A stretch of 37,367 bases of DNA from a bacterium. Lineage in GTDB: Bacteria; Sysuimicrobiota; Sysuimicrobiia; Sysuimicrobiales; Segetimicrobiaceae. Position 1 is the stretch's first letter. Each line of letters starts with the position of its first letter. The stretch covers positions 1 to 37,367 of the forward strand of contig DASSXJ010000014.1 of NCBI GenBank assembly GCA_035703895.1, given 5' to 3'. Position numbers and translations under genes: made by a program. This document shows, one piece after another, positions 14,151 to 23,116 of this stretch. The notes under the pieces are model-generated. The model was not told the DNA's origin and ran no database searches. It saw nothing but the letters and a program-made list of their open reading frames with translations.

Positions 14151-15938
14151 ATGAGCACCCGATCGGGCTACCACGACTGGCAGTTCACGAGCGCCACACG
14201 GCCAATCATTCGGGGCCGGAGCCTCGTGGTGTCATGCGGGCACTACCTGGCCAGCCTCGCCGGCATGCGGATGCACGCGCTCGGCGGCAACGCGTTCGAC
14301 GCCGGTGTCGCCATGGTGTTCGCGCAGTCCGTGCTGGAGTTCCAGAGCTTTGGGTTCGGGGGTGAAGTCCCCATCCTGGTGTATTCGGCGAATGACCGCA
14401 AGGTCATCGCCGTCAACGGGAACATGTGTGCCCCCGAGGCGGCGACGATCGAATGGTTTCGCGCGCAGGGGATCACCCTGATCCCGGACGACGGGTTCCT
14501 CCCCGCGGGTGTCTGCGCCGTGCCGGACGCGCTGATCACGACACTCGGGCGCTACGGGCGCCTGACCCTGGAGCAGGTCCTCGCTCCGGCGATTGAGCTC
14601 GCATCCCGCGGGTTCCCCATGTACGAGGGGATGCTCCGGGGCCTGGAGATAAGCGAAGCGCGATTTCGAGCGGAGTGGCCGACCGCTGCCGCGCTCTTCC
14701 TCCCGGGAGGCGCCGTGCCGAGGATCGGGGACACGTGGCGCAACCCAGACCTCGCCCGCACGTTCGAGCGCCTCGTCGACGCCGAGCGGAACGCCCGGTC
14801 GCGCGGGCGCAGCGCCGCACTCGAGGCCGCCAGGGACTGCTTCTACCGCGGCCCGATCGCGCGCGAGATCGTCGCGTTCCAGCGGGACACGGCTGTGCGT
14901 GACGCCAACGGAACGGTCGCGCACGGATTGCTCACCGAGGACGATTTCGCACACTTTCGCACGCGCATCGAGGCCCCGGTGATGATCAATTACCGCGGCT
15001 ACGACGTGTACAAGTGCGGGCCCTGGTCTCAGGGCCCGGTGTTCCTCCAGCAGCTCGCCCTGCTCGACGGCTTCGACCTTCCCGCACTCGGCCACAATTC
15101 GGCGAACTACATCCACACCATTATGGAAGCGGCGAAGTTGGCGCTGGCCGATCGCGAGCGCTACTACGGAGATCCCGAGTTTGTGGACGTGCCGGTGCGG
15201 GGGTTGCTGTCGAAGCCCTATGCGGCCGCGCGCCGCGCGCTGATCGACCCGCGCGTCGCATCGCGCGACCTGCGTCCCGGCGATCCCTACCCATTCGAAG
15301 GCAGCGAGCGCCCCGCCGGCACGGCCCCCACCAGGAGCCGCCGTTGGGACGGGGGGACGACGGGCGCCCGGGCCATCGACGCCGAGGGCAACATGTTCTC
15401 CGCCACGCCGAGCGGCGGGTGGTTCCGCAGTTCGCCGATCATCCCCGGGCTCGGGTTCTGCCTCGGGACACGCGGGCAGATGTTCTGGCTGGACGACCCC
15501 AACCACCCGGGAGCGCTGCGGCCCCGGAAGCGCCCCCGCACGACGCTCTCACCCTCCCTGGTCATGCAGGCAGACCGGCCGTCCATGGTCTTCGGGACGC
15601 CGGGCGGCGATCAGCAGGATCAGTGGACCCTGCAGTTCTTCCTGAACGTCGTGGACTTCGGGATGGACCTGCAGGATGCGATCGACACCCCCAGTTTCCA
15701 CACCGCCCACGCCCCGAGCTCATTTTATCCGCGACAGGCACGCCCGGGGGAGGTGGTCGTCGAAGGTCGGATCCCCCGCGAGGTGGTCGAGGACCTTGAG
15801 GCGCGAGGTCACACCGTCAGGGTCGTCGGCGATTGGAGCCTCAATTACACGACGGCGGTGGCGTTCGACGGCGCGCGCGGGCTCATCGAGGGGGCGGCAA
15901 GTTCTCGGGGCGAGCGGAACTACGCGCTCGGGTGGTAG
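14151..15938 (+). CDS. Gamma-glutamyltransferase family (Ntn-hydrolase) protein
   Basis: 595 residues. N-terminal motifs of the family are present (ASLAGMRMHALGGNAFDAGVA; SFGFGGEVPILVY), along with GYDVYKCGPWSQGP and, in the small subunit, TPGGDQQDQW. The autocleavage site reads DGGTTGARAID with Thr403 as expected nucleophile; classical enzymes have TTH there, whereas this has TTG. No signal peptide is seen, so it is predicted cytoplasmic, unlike periplasmic GGT. The family hydrolyses gamma-glutamyl amides such as glutathione or cleaves related acyl amides; many distant members have unknown substrates. It is followed after 10 bp by a Gfo/Idh/MocA gene preceded by its own GGAGGG, giving a three-gene unit to 17936. 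Confidence 0.88.
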   Translation: MSTRSGYHDWQFTSATRPIIRGRSLVVSCGHYLASLAGMRMHALGGNAFDAGVAMVFAQSVLEFQSFGFGGEVPILVYSANDRKVIAVNGNMCAPEAATIEWFRAQGITLIPDDGFLPAGVCAVPDALITTLGRYGRLTLEQVLAPAIELASRGFPMYEGMLRGLEISEARFRAEWPTAAALFLPGGAVPRIGDTWRNPDLARTFERLVDAERNARSRGRSAALEAARDCFYRGPIAREIVAFQRDTAVRDANGTVAHGLLTEDDFAHFRTRIEAPVMINYRGYDVYKCGPWSQGPVFLQQLALLDGFDLPALGHNSANYIHTIMEAAKLALADRERYYGDPEFVDVPVRGLLSKPYAAARRALIDPRVASRDLRPGDPYPFEGSERPAGTAPTRSRRWDGGTTGARAIDAEGNMFSATPSGGWFRSSPIIPGLGFCLGTRGQMFWLDDPNHPGALRPRKRPRTTLSPSLVMQADRPSMVFGTPGGDQQDQWTLQFFLNVVDFGMDLQDAIDTPSFHTAHAPSSFYPRQARPGEVVVEGRIPREVVEDLEARGHTVRVVGDWSLNYTTAVAFDGARGLIEGAASSRGERNYALGW

Positions 15939-15948
15939 GAGGGTCCTC

Positions 15949-16998
15949 GTGCAGCCGGTGCGGGTGGGGCTGATCGGGTGCGGGAGCATTGCCCGGGCGG
16001 CGCACCTCCCCGCGATGAGTGCCTTGAGCGACCGCGTGACACTGGTCGCGACCGCCGATACGAGCGAGCCGGCGGCGCGGGCCGCGGCCGCTCCGTGGGA
16101 AGCCGCCGCCTACACGGACGGCTACGAGCTCATCCGCAGGCGGGACATCGACATGGTGATGATTGCGACGCCGGAGGCCGCGCACCGCGAATGGACGGTG
16201 GCCGCTGCGGCGGCGGGGAAGCACGTCCTGTGCGAGAAGCCGATGGCTCCCACGCTGGTCGACGCGGATGCGATGATCGCCGCGTGCCGCACGGCCGGCG
16301 TCCGCCTCATGATCGGCCACAGCCGGCGGTTCACGCGGCGGTACATCGAGATCCGCCGCGCCGTCGATCGGGGCGACATCGGCGCCGTGCGACTGCTGCG
16401 CGAGAACGAACGGCGGTCTCGCGCGCGTCGGGGAGCCCCAGGAGGATATTATTCGGCCGCGCACTGGACTGGCGACCCGAAGGTGTCCGTTGGCGCGGCG
16501 CTGACGAACGGGATCCACGAGATGGATCTCCTCCGCTGGTTTGCCGGTTCCGAACCGATCTCGGTGTTCGCCGAGCACAAGGTCACCGTGGAGGGGAACA
16601 TCGGCGTGCCCGACTTCCTCACGTGCACCGTCCATTTTGCGGATGGGACCATCGGGTCCTCGGAGATCAGCAACTGTCTGCCCCCGGGGTATCCGGCGTT
16701 TCACCAGTTCGAGATCTACGGGACGCGAGGCGCCGTGCGCGCCAAAGATCATGACCTGATCGGCGTCACCAGGTACCGCGATGAGGGAGCCGATTTTCCC
16801 GAGAGCGACCGGACGCTCCTCCACAACCCCCCGGCCTACGTCCGGGAATGGGTCGCGTTCCTGGAGGCGGTGCAGCACGACCGCCCCGTGCCGATGCCAC
16901 CCGAGGAAGCGCGTGCGGCCCTCCGGCTCGCCCTTGCGGTCGTGGAGTCGGCCCGCACCGGACGGACCGCGCACCTTGACGCTCGGGGTGTCGGGTGA
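15949..16998 (+). CDS. Gfo/Idh/MocA family NAD(P)-dependent oxidoreductase
   Basis: 349 residues from GTG 15949, preceded by TAGGAGGG. Rossmann motif GLIGCGSIARAAHLPAM at 7-23; the signature Glu96-Lys97-Pro98 occurs in GKHVLCEKPMAP, and His190/Asp193 in NGIHEMDLLRW form the catalytic site with Lys97. Members oxidise or reduce sugars, inositols, sugar acids or, in some cases, dipeptides and hydroxy acids. The downstream gene overlaps by 4 bp and encodes a degenerate relative. Substrate unknown; all catalytic residues are present, so this should be the active member of the pair. Confidence 0.92.
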   Translation: MQPVRVGLIGCGSIARAAHLPAMSALSDRVTLVATADTSEPAARAAAAPWEAAAYTDGYELIRRRDIDMVMIATPEAAHREWTVAAAAAGKHVLCEKPMAPTLVDADAMIAACRTAGVRLMIGHSRRFTRRYIEIRRAVDRGDIGAVRLLRENERRSRARRGAPGGYYSAAHWTGDPKVSVGAALTNGIHEMDLLRWFAGSEPISVFAEHKVTVEGNIGVPDFLTCTVHFADGTIGSSEISNCLPPGYPAFHQFEIYGTRGAVRAKDHDLIGVTRYRDEGADFPESDRTLLHNPPAYVREWVAFLEAVQHDRPVPMPPEEARAALRLALAVVESARTGRTAHLDARGVG

Positions 16999-17936
16999 GC
17001 CGTCCCGTTCCGATCGGCATCGTCGGGGCCGGCCGGCACGCGCAGGCCCTTGCGGGCCACGAGGCTCCCCTCCCGGGGGCGCGGGTATCCCGGTGGGCGG
17101 CCAGCCCGTGCGGGCATGACCGCGATCGGGCCGCCGCCCTCGCCGAGCGGATCGGCGCCGAATTCTCGGCTGACTGGGAGGCCGTCGCAGGCGATCCTTC
17201 CCTCCCGGCGGTGCTGGTCTTGAGCAGCGATCCGGGGAGGCGCGCGGTCCTGCACCGCGCGTTATCGGCAGGCAAGGTGGTGCTGAGCCCCCTGCCCACC
17301 GTCACCACCGAAGCCGAGGTCGACGGCGTGGCCGCGGCAGAGGCGCGGGGCCGCGGTGTGCTCCTGTCCCCGAGCGCGCTGCGGCACACCGCCGCGGGCA
17401 CGAGCGTCCTCAAGATGGTCGCGGAGGGTGAGCTGGGGACGCTTCACTCCGTGTACGCCGCCGGCCGGTTCCCGCGGGGCGATCGGCAGGGGCGGCCCGG
17501 GGTGCTCGAGGACGCGGGATGGGAGATCTTCGACTTCCTGCTCGCGGTCGCCCCCGCGCCTGTGCTGCGCGTTCACGCGCAGACCGGCGCCCTCTTCGGG
17601 TCCCACGGGCAGGACACCGCCGTCCTTGTGATCCGGTTCGAGAACGACGTGATCGCGACGATCGAGCTCTCACGCTGCCTGCCGCCGTCGATCCCCGTCC
17701 CCCCTTCTGGGGAGATGGAGATCGAGCTGATCGGGTCCCGGCAGGCCGTCAGGCTGCAGCCATACGCCTCGTCGCTCAGCCTTTTCGGTCCCACGGCCGT
17801 TCGGTGTCCGTGGGTCGATGATCCCGTGGTTTCCATGGTGCGCGAGGTCGTGGACGTGGTCACGGGCGAGGCGGATCGAATCGATGGCGCGGCCTCCCTT
17901 CGCCGGGTCGTGGCGCTCATGAACGCCGTGCGATAA
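16995..17936 (+). CDS. Degenerate Gfo/Idh/MocA homologue, probable non-catalytic partner
   Basis: 313 residues from a GTG whose GTGA overlaps the TGA of the upstream gene, giving tight translational coupling. The Rossmann start PIGIVGAGRHAQALA (residues 6-20) and overall layout are Gfo/Idh/MocA. The catalytic EKP is replaced by Pro99-Leu100-Pro101 (VVLSPLPTV) and the active-site His by Glu177 (DAGWEIFDFL), while the neighbouring Asp180 is kept. Without Lys and His normal hydride-transfer chemistry is unlikely. It may be a structural or regulatory subunit of the upstream enzyme (inference). The C-terminal domain is intact (IELSRCLPPSIPVP parallels ISNCLPPGYPAF of the partner), pointing to duplication. 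Its last 20 bp overlap the convergent gene. Confidence 0.82.
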   Translation: MSRPVPIGIVGAGRHAQALAGHEAPLPGARVSRWAASPCGHDRDRAAALAERIGAEFSADWEAVAGDPSLPAVLVLSSDPGRRAVLHRALSAGKVVLSPLPTVTTEAEVDGVAAAEARGRGVLLSPSALRHTAAGTSVLKMVAEGELGTLHSVYAAGRFPRGDRQGRPGVLEDAGWEIFDFLLAVAPAPVLRVHAQTGALFGSHGQDTAVLVIRFENDVIATIELSRCLPPSIPVPPSGEMEIELIGSRQAVRLQPYASSLSLFGPTAVRCPWVDDPVVSMVREVVDVVTGEADRIDGAASLRRVVALMNAVR

Positions 17937-18954
17937 TGTCGTTTCCCCAGACGAGAAACCGCCCATCCGCGAGCCGATCGAGCGCATCCACCTGCGCCCT
18001 CGTCCCTTCCGGGGTCGCCCGCCACCGCTCCACCGAATCGCCGAGCTCGAGCGTGTAGAGCACCTTGACGGGCGTGCCGGTCAGCGCCTCCCTGACCGTC
18101 ATGAGATTCTTCACGTTGGCGTTCAAGTCGAACCGGCTCTGATACTCTACCATCAAGTACTCTCCCCAGGCCTGGGGATAGGACTGGTAGATGAGCAGGT
18201 CCAACCCGGCGTCGGCGAGCTGGCGATAATCCACACCGTGCTTCCGCGCCTCGCGATACGGGAATCCCAAATGATCGTACGCGAGGAGCACGCCTCGCGC
18301 GCGGTGCACGGCATCCGCGATGACCCGGTACAGGCGCGTCCACTGCGGAATCGCGCGCTCGTTGTTCGCGTATCGATCCGGATCCCACACACTGCCGAAC
18401 CCGCACAATCCATCGCCCAGCATCAGCCCGTCGAATCCAAATGCCGTATGAAGCCGCTCGTACTGGCGGGCGATGTACTCGGCGTACTCCATGCCCTCGC
18501 GCCGCAACCGCACAAACGGGTTCAAGTGGCTGCTCAACGGCAGTTTCTTCAACTCGGGGTGCTCGCGCAGCCACGGCGGTTTTCGGTGGAACCACCCGCC
18601 TCCATAGCTCCAAAATCCGATCGCGACCTGGAGCCCCTGCGTGTGGAGTTCGCGGACCAGCCCTTTCAGATCTTGCTGGGTGGACCAGAGGCGAAGAGGG
18701 CCGTGGCGGTTCAGCCGGGTGTCTGCGTGCGGGTCATAGGTGCGGAAGGAGAGGAAAAATTGCGGATCCCGATCCTCCATGATCACGACGCCCTGCAACC
18801 CCACAAGCCGCCGCAGCGGCCGCTGGAAGGCGCCGAGGTCGACGCACGCCCAGGTGCGATCGTTCACCACCTCCGCGTAGGGAATGGGGGATGGACCGTA
18901 GCGCCGAAACATCCAAAGCCACGCCGCTTTGAGGAGATGGAGGGGCGGCCTCAT
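17917..18954 (-). CDS. Unrecognised protein, possibly TIM-barrel glycosidase-like
   Basis: 345 residues from ATG 18954 (an in-frame TTG four codons upstream is possible; neither has a Shine-Dalgarno). Alternating beta-strand/helix segments and motifs such as GVVIMEDRDPQFFLSFRTYD, VAIGFWSYGGGW, FGFDGLMLGDGLCGFGSVWD and GVLLAYDHLGFPYREA suggest a (beta/alpha)8 barrel with acidic residues at strand ends, as in glycoside hydrolases that act on sugars or uncharacterised DUF families. No signal peptide is evident. It converges on the degenerate Gfo/Idh gene with a 20-bp overlap of the 3' ends. Product exists with good confidence (long, balanced composition); function is only suggested. Confidence 0.65.
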   Translation of the reverse strand: MRPPLHLLKAAWLWMFRRYGPSPIPYAEVVNDRTWACVDLGAFQRPLRRLVGLQGVVIMEDRDPQFFLSFRTYDPHADTRLNRHGPLRLWSTQQDLKGLVRELHTQGLQVAIGFWSYGGGWFHRKPPWLREHPELKKLPLSSHLNPFVRLRREGMEYAEYIARQYERLHTAFGFDGLMLGDGLCGFGSVWDPDRYANNERAIPQWTRLYRVIADAVHRARGVLLAYDHLGFPYREARKHGVDYRQLADAGLDLLIYQSYPQAWGEYLMVEYQSRFDLNANVKNLMTVREALTGTPVKVLYTLELGDSVERWRATPEGTRAQVDALDRLADGRFLVWGNDIIARRS

Positions 18955-19062
18955 GAAGTGGGGCAATTACGCGGGGGGCCGCAACTCTCCTTGGCGCAGG
19001 TGGTGCGGTTTGGGGGGCAGGAACCAGGAGAGGGCGATCCTAACTCCTGCATGGAGGGGCCA

Positions 19063-20280
19063 ATGGGAACGATCAGGGCAGGGAGCAGCGGCCAGCGGTT
19101 CGACACGATCGTCGCCGGCGGAGACGTGCGGGACCCCGGAGCGGGGATCGTGGGCCGCTACGATATCGGGATCGCAGGAGGCCGGGTGGCCAGCATCGAG
19201 CCGCGGCTGGATCCGGCGCTCGGAAGCCGGGTGCTCGATGCCGTCGGTCAGATCGTCACGCCCGGGCTGGTGGATCTCCACACCCACGTCTACTGGGGCG
19301 TCACGTACTGGGGGATCGAGGCAGATCCCGTGGCGGCCCGCACCGGCGTCACCACGTGGATCGATGTGGGGAGCGCTGGGGCCTACAGTTTTCCCGGGTT
19401 CCGCCGCTACATCGTGGAGCCGAGCGCGACCAGGATCTACGCCTTGTTGAACCTGTCGATGATCGGCCTGATTGCCCACACGTGGGAGTTTGCCAACCTT
19501 GACTACTGCGATGTTGATCTGGCCGCCAAGATCGTCGACGGGAACCGGGATGTGATTCTCGGCATCAAGGCGCGCATCGACAGACTCACGACGCGGGGGG
19601 TGGGCATCCGGGCCCTCCAATTGGCGCGCGAACTGGCCGACCGCGTGGGCCTCCCGCTGATGGTGCATATTGGCAGCGGACCACCCCCCATCGGCGAGAT
19701 CGCCGCGCTGCTGCGCCCGGGCGACATCCTGACGCATTGTTGCACGGGAGGGGACCACCGCCTCGTGACCCCAGAGGGCCGGGCGCGGTCTGATGTGAAG
19801 GCCCTCCACGACCACGGCCTCGTCCTCGACATCGGTCACGGGACCGGCTCGTTCAGCTACGAAGTGGCCGAGCGCATGCTCAGCGAAGGTGTTGTGCCCG
19901 ACGTCATCAGCAGCGACATCCATCAATTGAGCGTGCAGGGGCCCATGTTCGATCTCCCGACGACGCTCTCGAAGTTTCTCAACCTCGGCATGAGCCTGGA
20001 CGACGTGATCGAGCGGGCGACCGCGCGGCCGGCCGCCGCGGTGCGCCGGCCGGATCTCGGCACGCTGAGGCCGGGCAGCCAGGCCGATCTCGCGCTGTTC
20101 CGGCTCGAGGAAGGCGAGTACGCCTTTTACGATGTGGAGATGCGGAGTCGCCGCGGCACCCGGCGGATCGTCAATACGCTCACGCTGCAGCGGGGCGAGC
20201 CGCTCCCGCGAATCGCCGAGCGCCCGCCGCAGGTGTGGGCGGAACTTCCGGAACACCAGCGGCCGATCCTGAAACGATAA
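19063..20280 (+). CDS. Amidohydrolase/deacetylase family metallohydrolase
   Basis: 405 residues from ATG 19063 (GGAGG just upstream; an in-frame ATG at 19051 lacks a ribosome site). Dihydroorotase/D-aminoacylase-like fold with a full binuclear metal site: His73 and His75 (VDLHTHVYWG), Lys169 for carboxylation (ILGIKARID), His202 (MVHIGSG), His225 (LTHCCTG) and Asp285 (SSDIHQL). The flanking small beta-sandwich carries FDTIVAGGDVRDPG at the N-terminus and the GTLRPGSQADLALFRL signature at the C-terminus. These enzymes hydrolyse cyclic amides or N-acetylated compounds in the cytoplasm. Same strand as the alcohol dehydrogenase and importer genes that follow, with 93 bp between this gene and the next. 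Confidence 0.9.
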   Translation: MGTIRAGSSGQRFDTIVAGGDVRDPGAGIVGRYDIGIAGGRVASIEPRLDPALGSRVLDAVGQIVTPGLVDLHTHVYWGVTYWGIEADPVAARTGVTTWIDVGSAGAYSFPGFRRYIVEPSATRIYALLNLSMIGLIAHTWEFANLDYCDVDLAAKIVDGNRDVILGIKARIDRLTTRGVGIRALQLARELADRVGLPLMVHIGSGPPPIGEIAALLRPGDILTHCCTGGDHRLVTPEGRARSDVKALHDHGLVLDIGHGTGSFSYEVAERMLSEGVVPDVISSDIHQLSVQGPMFDLPTTLSKFLNLGMSLDDVIERATARPAAAVRRPDLGTLRPGSQADLALFRLEEGEYAFYDVEMRSRRGTRRIVNTLTLQRGEPLPRIAERPPQVWAELPEHQRPILKR

Positions 20281-20373
20281 GCGAGCTCGGCCCGGTGGGG
20301 CGGTTGGGGAGGAGGGCGCGGCGGCGATCCGTGCGTTCTTCCCCCGGCGCGCCCAGACAAAAGGAGGCGTCCC

Positions 20374-21477
20374 ATGCTTATGAAGGAAGCCGCGGTGGGG
20401 AGGATCCCAGAGGCGATGAAGGCCTGGGCGTTGTTCGGCCCCGGGGATCTCCGCCTGGTCACGAAGCCGGTTCCCCGTCCGGGCGAGGCCGAGGTGCTCG
20501 TCAAGATCGAGGCCGTGGCGATCTGCGGCACCGATCTCGACATTTTTCGCCACGGACTTCCCGCGATGGTGGACGGGAAGCCGCCGTTCAACGGCCAGCA
20601 CGTCATTGGACACGAGTACACCGGGACAGTAGTGGCGGTAGGGGATACCGTCGATGAGTTTCAGGTCGGCGACCGCGTCGTCGTCGAGGTCCACGCCGGG
20701 TGCGGGCGGTGCGAGCGCTGCCGACACGGTATGTACACGTCCTGCCTCAACTACTCCAACGCGGCCAAGCGACACCGGGCCAACGGGTTCACGACCGACG
20801 GCGGGTTCGCAGAATACGCCATCAACCACGTCAACACGCTCTACCGGCTTCCGGACCGCCTCTCATTTGAGGAGGCGACGCTGATCGTGACCGCCGGCAC
20901 CGCGATCTACGGCCTCGACGTCCTCGGCGGCCTGATCGCGGGGGAAACCCTTGTGGTGATGGGCCCCGGGCCGATCGGGCTGATGGCGGTGGCGTGCGGC
21001 AAAGCCCTTGGCGCGCATGTGATTCTGACGGGGACCCGCGAGAACCGCCTGGCCTTGGGGCGCCAGCTCGGTGCCGACGACACCGTCAACGTCAGGACGC
21101 ACCACGCCGTCGACGCCGTCAAGGCATTGACTGGCGGCGCCGGTGTGGATCTCGTCCTCGAATGCTCGGGAGCGGCCTCCTCTATCAACGAGGCCCTCTA
21201 CGTCACCAAGCGGGGCGGACGGATCTGCCTCGCGGCGTTCAGCCGCGACCCCGTGCCGTTCGACGCCGCGCACATGGTACGCAACAATATCTACATGTAC
21301 GGGATTCGAGGGGAAGGGCAGGGGGCGGTGAAGCGGGGCCTCGCGCTGATGAGCCAAGGCAAAATCTCTGGCGCGCCGTTCATCACCCACCGGTTCACGA
21401 TGAACGAGCTTCCGCGCGCGCTGGAGACCGCGGAGAAGCGCCTGGGGGACGCCATCAAGGTCGTCGTCACGCCATAG
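20374..21477 (+). CDS. Zinc-dependent medium-chain alcohol dehydrogenase
   Basis: 367 residues, preceded by AAAAGGAGG. Catalytic zinc ligands Cys51 (AICGTD) and His80-Glu81 (VIGHEY) are present, as is the four-cysteine structural zinc lobe Cys110, Cys113, Cys116, Cys124. The cofactor motif is VVMGPGPIGLMAVA. This is the sorbitol/threonine 3-dehydrogenase branch of the MDR superfamily, oxidising a secondary alcohol with NAD(P). It is followed 8 bp later by an ABC permease, so the enzyme and the importer are probably co-expressed and the substrate or a derivative is likely the imported compound (inference). Confidence 0.93.
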   Translation: MLMKEAAVGRIPEAMKAWALFGPGDLRLVTKPVPRPGEAEVLVKIEAVAICGTDLDIFRHGLPAMVDGKPPFNGQHVIGHEYTGTVVAVGDTVDEFQVGDRVVVEVHAGCGRCERCRHGMYTSCLNYSNAAKRHRANGFTTDGGFAEYAINHVNTLYRLPDRLSFEEATLIVTAGTAIYGLDVLGGLIAGETLVVMGPGPIGLMAVACGKALGAHVILTGTRENRLALGRQLGADDTVNVRTHHAVDAVKALTGGAGVDLVLECSGAASSINEALYVTKRGGRICLAAFSRDPVPFDAAHMVRNNIYMYGIRGEGQGAVKRGLALMSQGKISGAPFITHRFTMNELPRALETAEKRLGDAIKVVVTP

Positions 21478-21485
21478 GCACGGAG

Positions 21486-22289
21486 ATGCCCACACGCGCC
21501 GCATCCCGCTGGCTGCGCCTCAACGGGTTCGTGGTCTTGATCTACCTGCTCGCGGGGATGGTCTGGCAGGTCGCCGGGACCGTGTTCCGCGTTCCCGTCT
21601 TCCTGCTCCCTTCTCCGACGGCGATCCTCGAGAGGGCGGCACACTTCCCGTCCCAGTTCCTCGGGCATTCCCTCATCACGCTGCGGGAGGTCCTCGAAGG
21701 CTTCGTGATAGGCGTCGTGGTCAGCATCCCATTGGGCATCATGATCGTCTACTCGCGCATGCTCGAACGCCTCATCTACCCGTTGCTGGTCGCTTTCCAG
21801 GCGATTCCGAAGGTCGCGCTGGCCCCGATCCTGGTGGTGTGGTTCGGATTCGGCCCCGCGTCGAAGGTCATGCTGGCGTTCATGACCGCGATATTTCCGA
21901 TCATCGTGAACACCGTCATTGGCATGAAACAGACCCCGATCGAACTCGTGTATCTGATGCGCTCCATGCGGGCGTCGGAGACGCAGATCTTTCTCAAGAT
22001 CCGTCTGTACACGGCGGCGCCCTATATCTTCGCCGGGTTCAAGATCGGCATTACGCTGGCGGTGGTGGGCGCCATCGTGGGCGAGTTCATCGCCTCGAAC
22101 GGCGGTCTTGGTTACCTGCTGCTGGCGGCCAACAACTCGATCGATACGCCGCTGCTGTTCGCCGTCGTGGGCGTCCTCTCCATATTGAGCATTGCACTCT
22201 ACTATGCCGTGGAGGCGATCGAGGGATTCGTGCTGCCGCGCCCCCTGCGGAGCAAGAGTGTGAAGATCGAGCAGAGGATCCGGCTGTGA
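21486..22289 (+). CDS. ABC transporter permease, SsuC/TauC type
   Basis: 267 residues with about six membrane helices. The coupling-loop region AFQAIPKVALAPILVVWFGFG and the later GFKIGITLAVVGAIVGEFIAS are characteristic of permeases for sulfonates, nitrate, taurine or pyrimidine precursors. The ATG at 21486 is chosen because the hydrophobic protein begins there; the upstream continuation of the frame overlaps the dehydrogenase. Its TGA overlaps the GTG of the ATPase gene. Forms the membrane channel of an importer with the ATPase and binding protein that follow. Confidence 0.92.
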   Translation: MPTRAASRWLRLNGFVVLIYLLAGMVWQVAGTVFRVPVFLLPSPTAILERAAHFPSQFLGHSLITLREVLEGFVIGVVVSIPLGIMIVYSRMLERLIYPLLVAFQAIPKVALAPILVVWFGFGPASKVMLAFMTAIFPIIVNTVIGMKQTPIELVYLMRSMRASETQIFLKIRLYTAAPYIFAGFKIGITLAVVGAIVGEFIASNGGLGYLLLAANNSIDTPLLFAVVGVLSILSIALYYAVEAIEGFVLPRPLRSKSVKIEQRIRL

Positions 22290-23116
22290 GGGGCGGGAGC
22301 TTCCCCGGCGCCATCGCGCGCGATCCCGAGAGGGGGCCGGCGCCCCAGCCGGTTTCCGTCGAAGTGGACCAGGTATCTATGGTGTATACGCTCGACACGG
22401 GGGCGACCCTTCGGGCGCTCGATCAGGTGAGTCTGAGCATCCCCGCCGCGCAGTTCTGCAGCATCGTCGGCCCGAGTGGCTGCGGAAAGAGCACCCTGCT
22501 GATGCTCGTGGCGGGGCTGTTCCGCCCTAGCGCCGGCCAGATCCTCATCGACCGGCACCGGGTCGAAGGGCCGTGGCGCGGCGTAGGCATGGTCTTTCAG
22601 CGCGACGTGCTCCTGGAGTGGCGGACTGTGCTCGAGAACGTGCTCCTGCCGATCGAGGTGGGGCGCCTCCCGCTCGCCCGCTATCGGGACCTGGCGCACG
22701 GTCTGCTCGATCGCGTCGGCCTCGGCGCGTTCTCGGCGACGTATCCGGATCAGCTGTCCGGCGGGATGCGGCAGCGCGCGGCGATTTGCCGGGCGCTGAT
22801 CTCTGACCCGCAACTCTTGCTTATGGACGAACCGTTCGCCTCCGTCGATGCGCTGACCCGCGAGCAGTTGAACACCGACCTCCTGAATCTGACTACGGCG
22901 TCCCCCAAGACCGTGGTCTTCGTTACGCACAGCATCGAGGAGGCGGTCCTGCTCGCGGATCAGGTCGTCGTCATGAGCCCCCGCCCGGGGAAGGTGCTGC
23001 GCATGTTCCCCGTAGGCATTCCACGCCCCCGCGATCTGACGACGAGACACGACCCCCGGTTCCTCGGCCTGGTCGAGGAGATTCGCACGGTCTTTCACAC
23101 CATGGGGTTGTTGTGA
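22286..23116 (+). CDS. ABC transporter ATPase, SsuB/TauB type
   Basis: 276 residues from GTG 22286, overlapping the permease stop by 4 bp. Walker A GPSGCGKST at 62-70, Q-loop Gln105 (GMVFQRD), signature LSGGM at 157-161, Walker B LLLMDEP at 177-183, D-loop SVDAL and H-loop His215 (VTHSIEEA) are all intact. The first ~20 residues are variable and Pro-rich, so a later start at the Met in SMVYTL is conceivable. It energises the importer encoded by the flanking genes. A GTG at 23113 overlaps its stop, but the next gene more likely starts at 23146. Confidence 0.93.
   Translation: MRGGSFPGAIARDPERGPAPQPVSVEVDQVSMVYTLDTGATLRALDQVSLSIPAAQFCSIVGPSGCGKSTLLMLVAGLFRPSAGQILIDRHRVEGPWRGVGMVFQRDVLLEWRTVLENVLLPIEVGRLPLARYRDLAHGLLDRVGLGAFSATYPDQLSGGMRQRAAICRALISDPQLLLMDEPFASVDALTREQLNTDLLNLTTASPKTVVFVTHSIEEAVLLADQVVVMSPRPGKVLRMFPVGIPRPRDLTTRHDPRFLGLVEEIRTVFHTMGLL

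Noticed and set aside
14232-15506. Long minus-strand frame opposite the gamma-glutamyltransferase
   Set aside because: Shadow of a gene with recognised nucleophile and family motifs.
18967-20829. 620-codon minus-strand frame opposite the amidohydrolase and dehydrogenase
   Set aside because: Exact antisense of genes with complete active sites; composition is Arg/His/Pro-rich with no domain, an effect of high GC.
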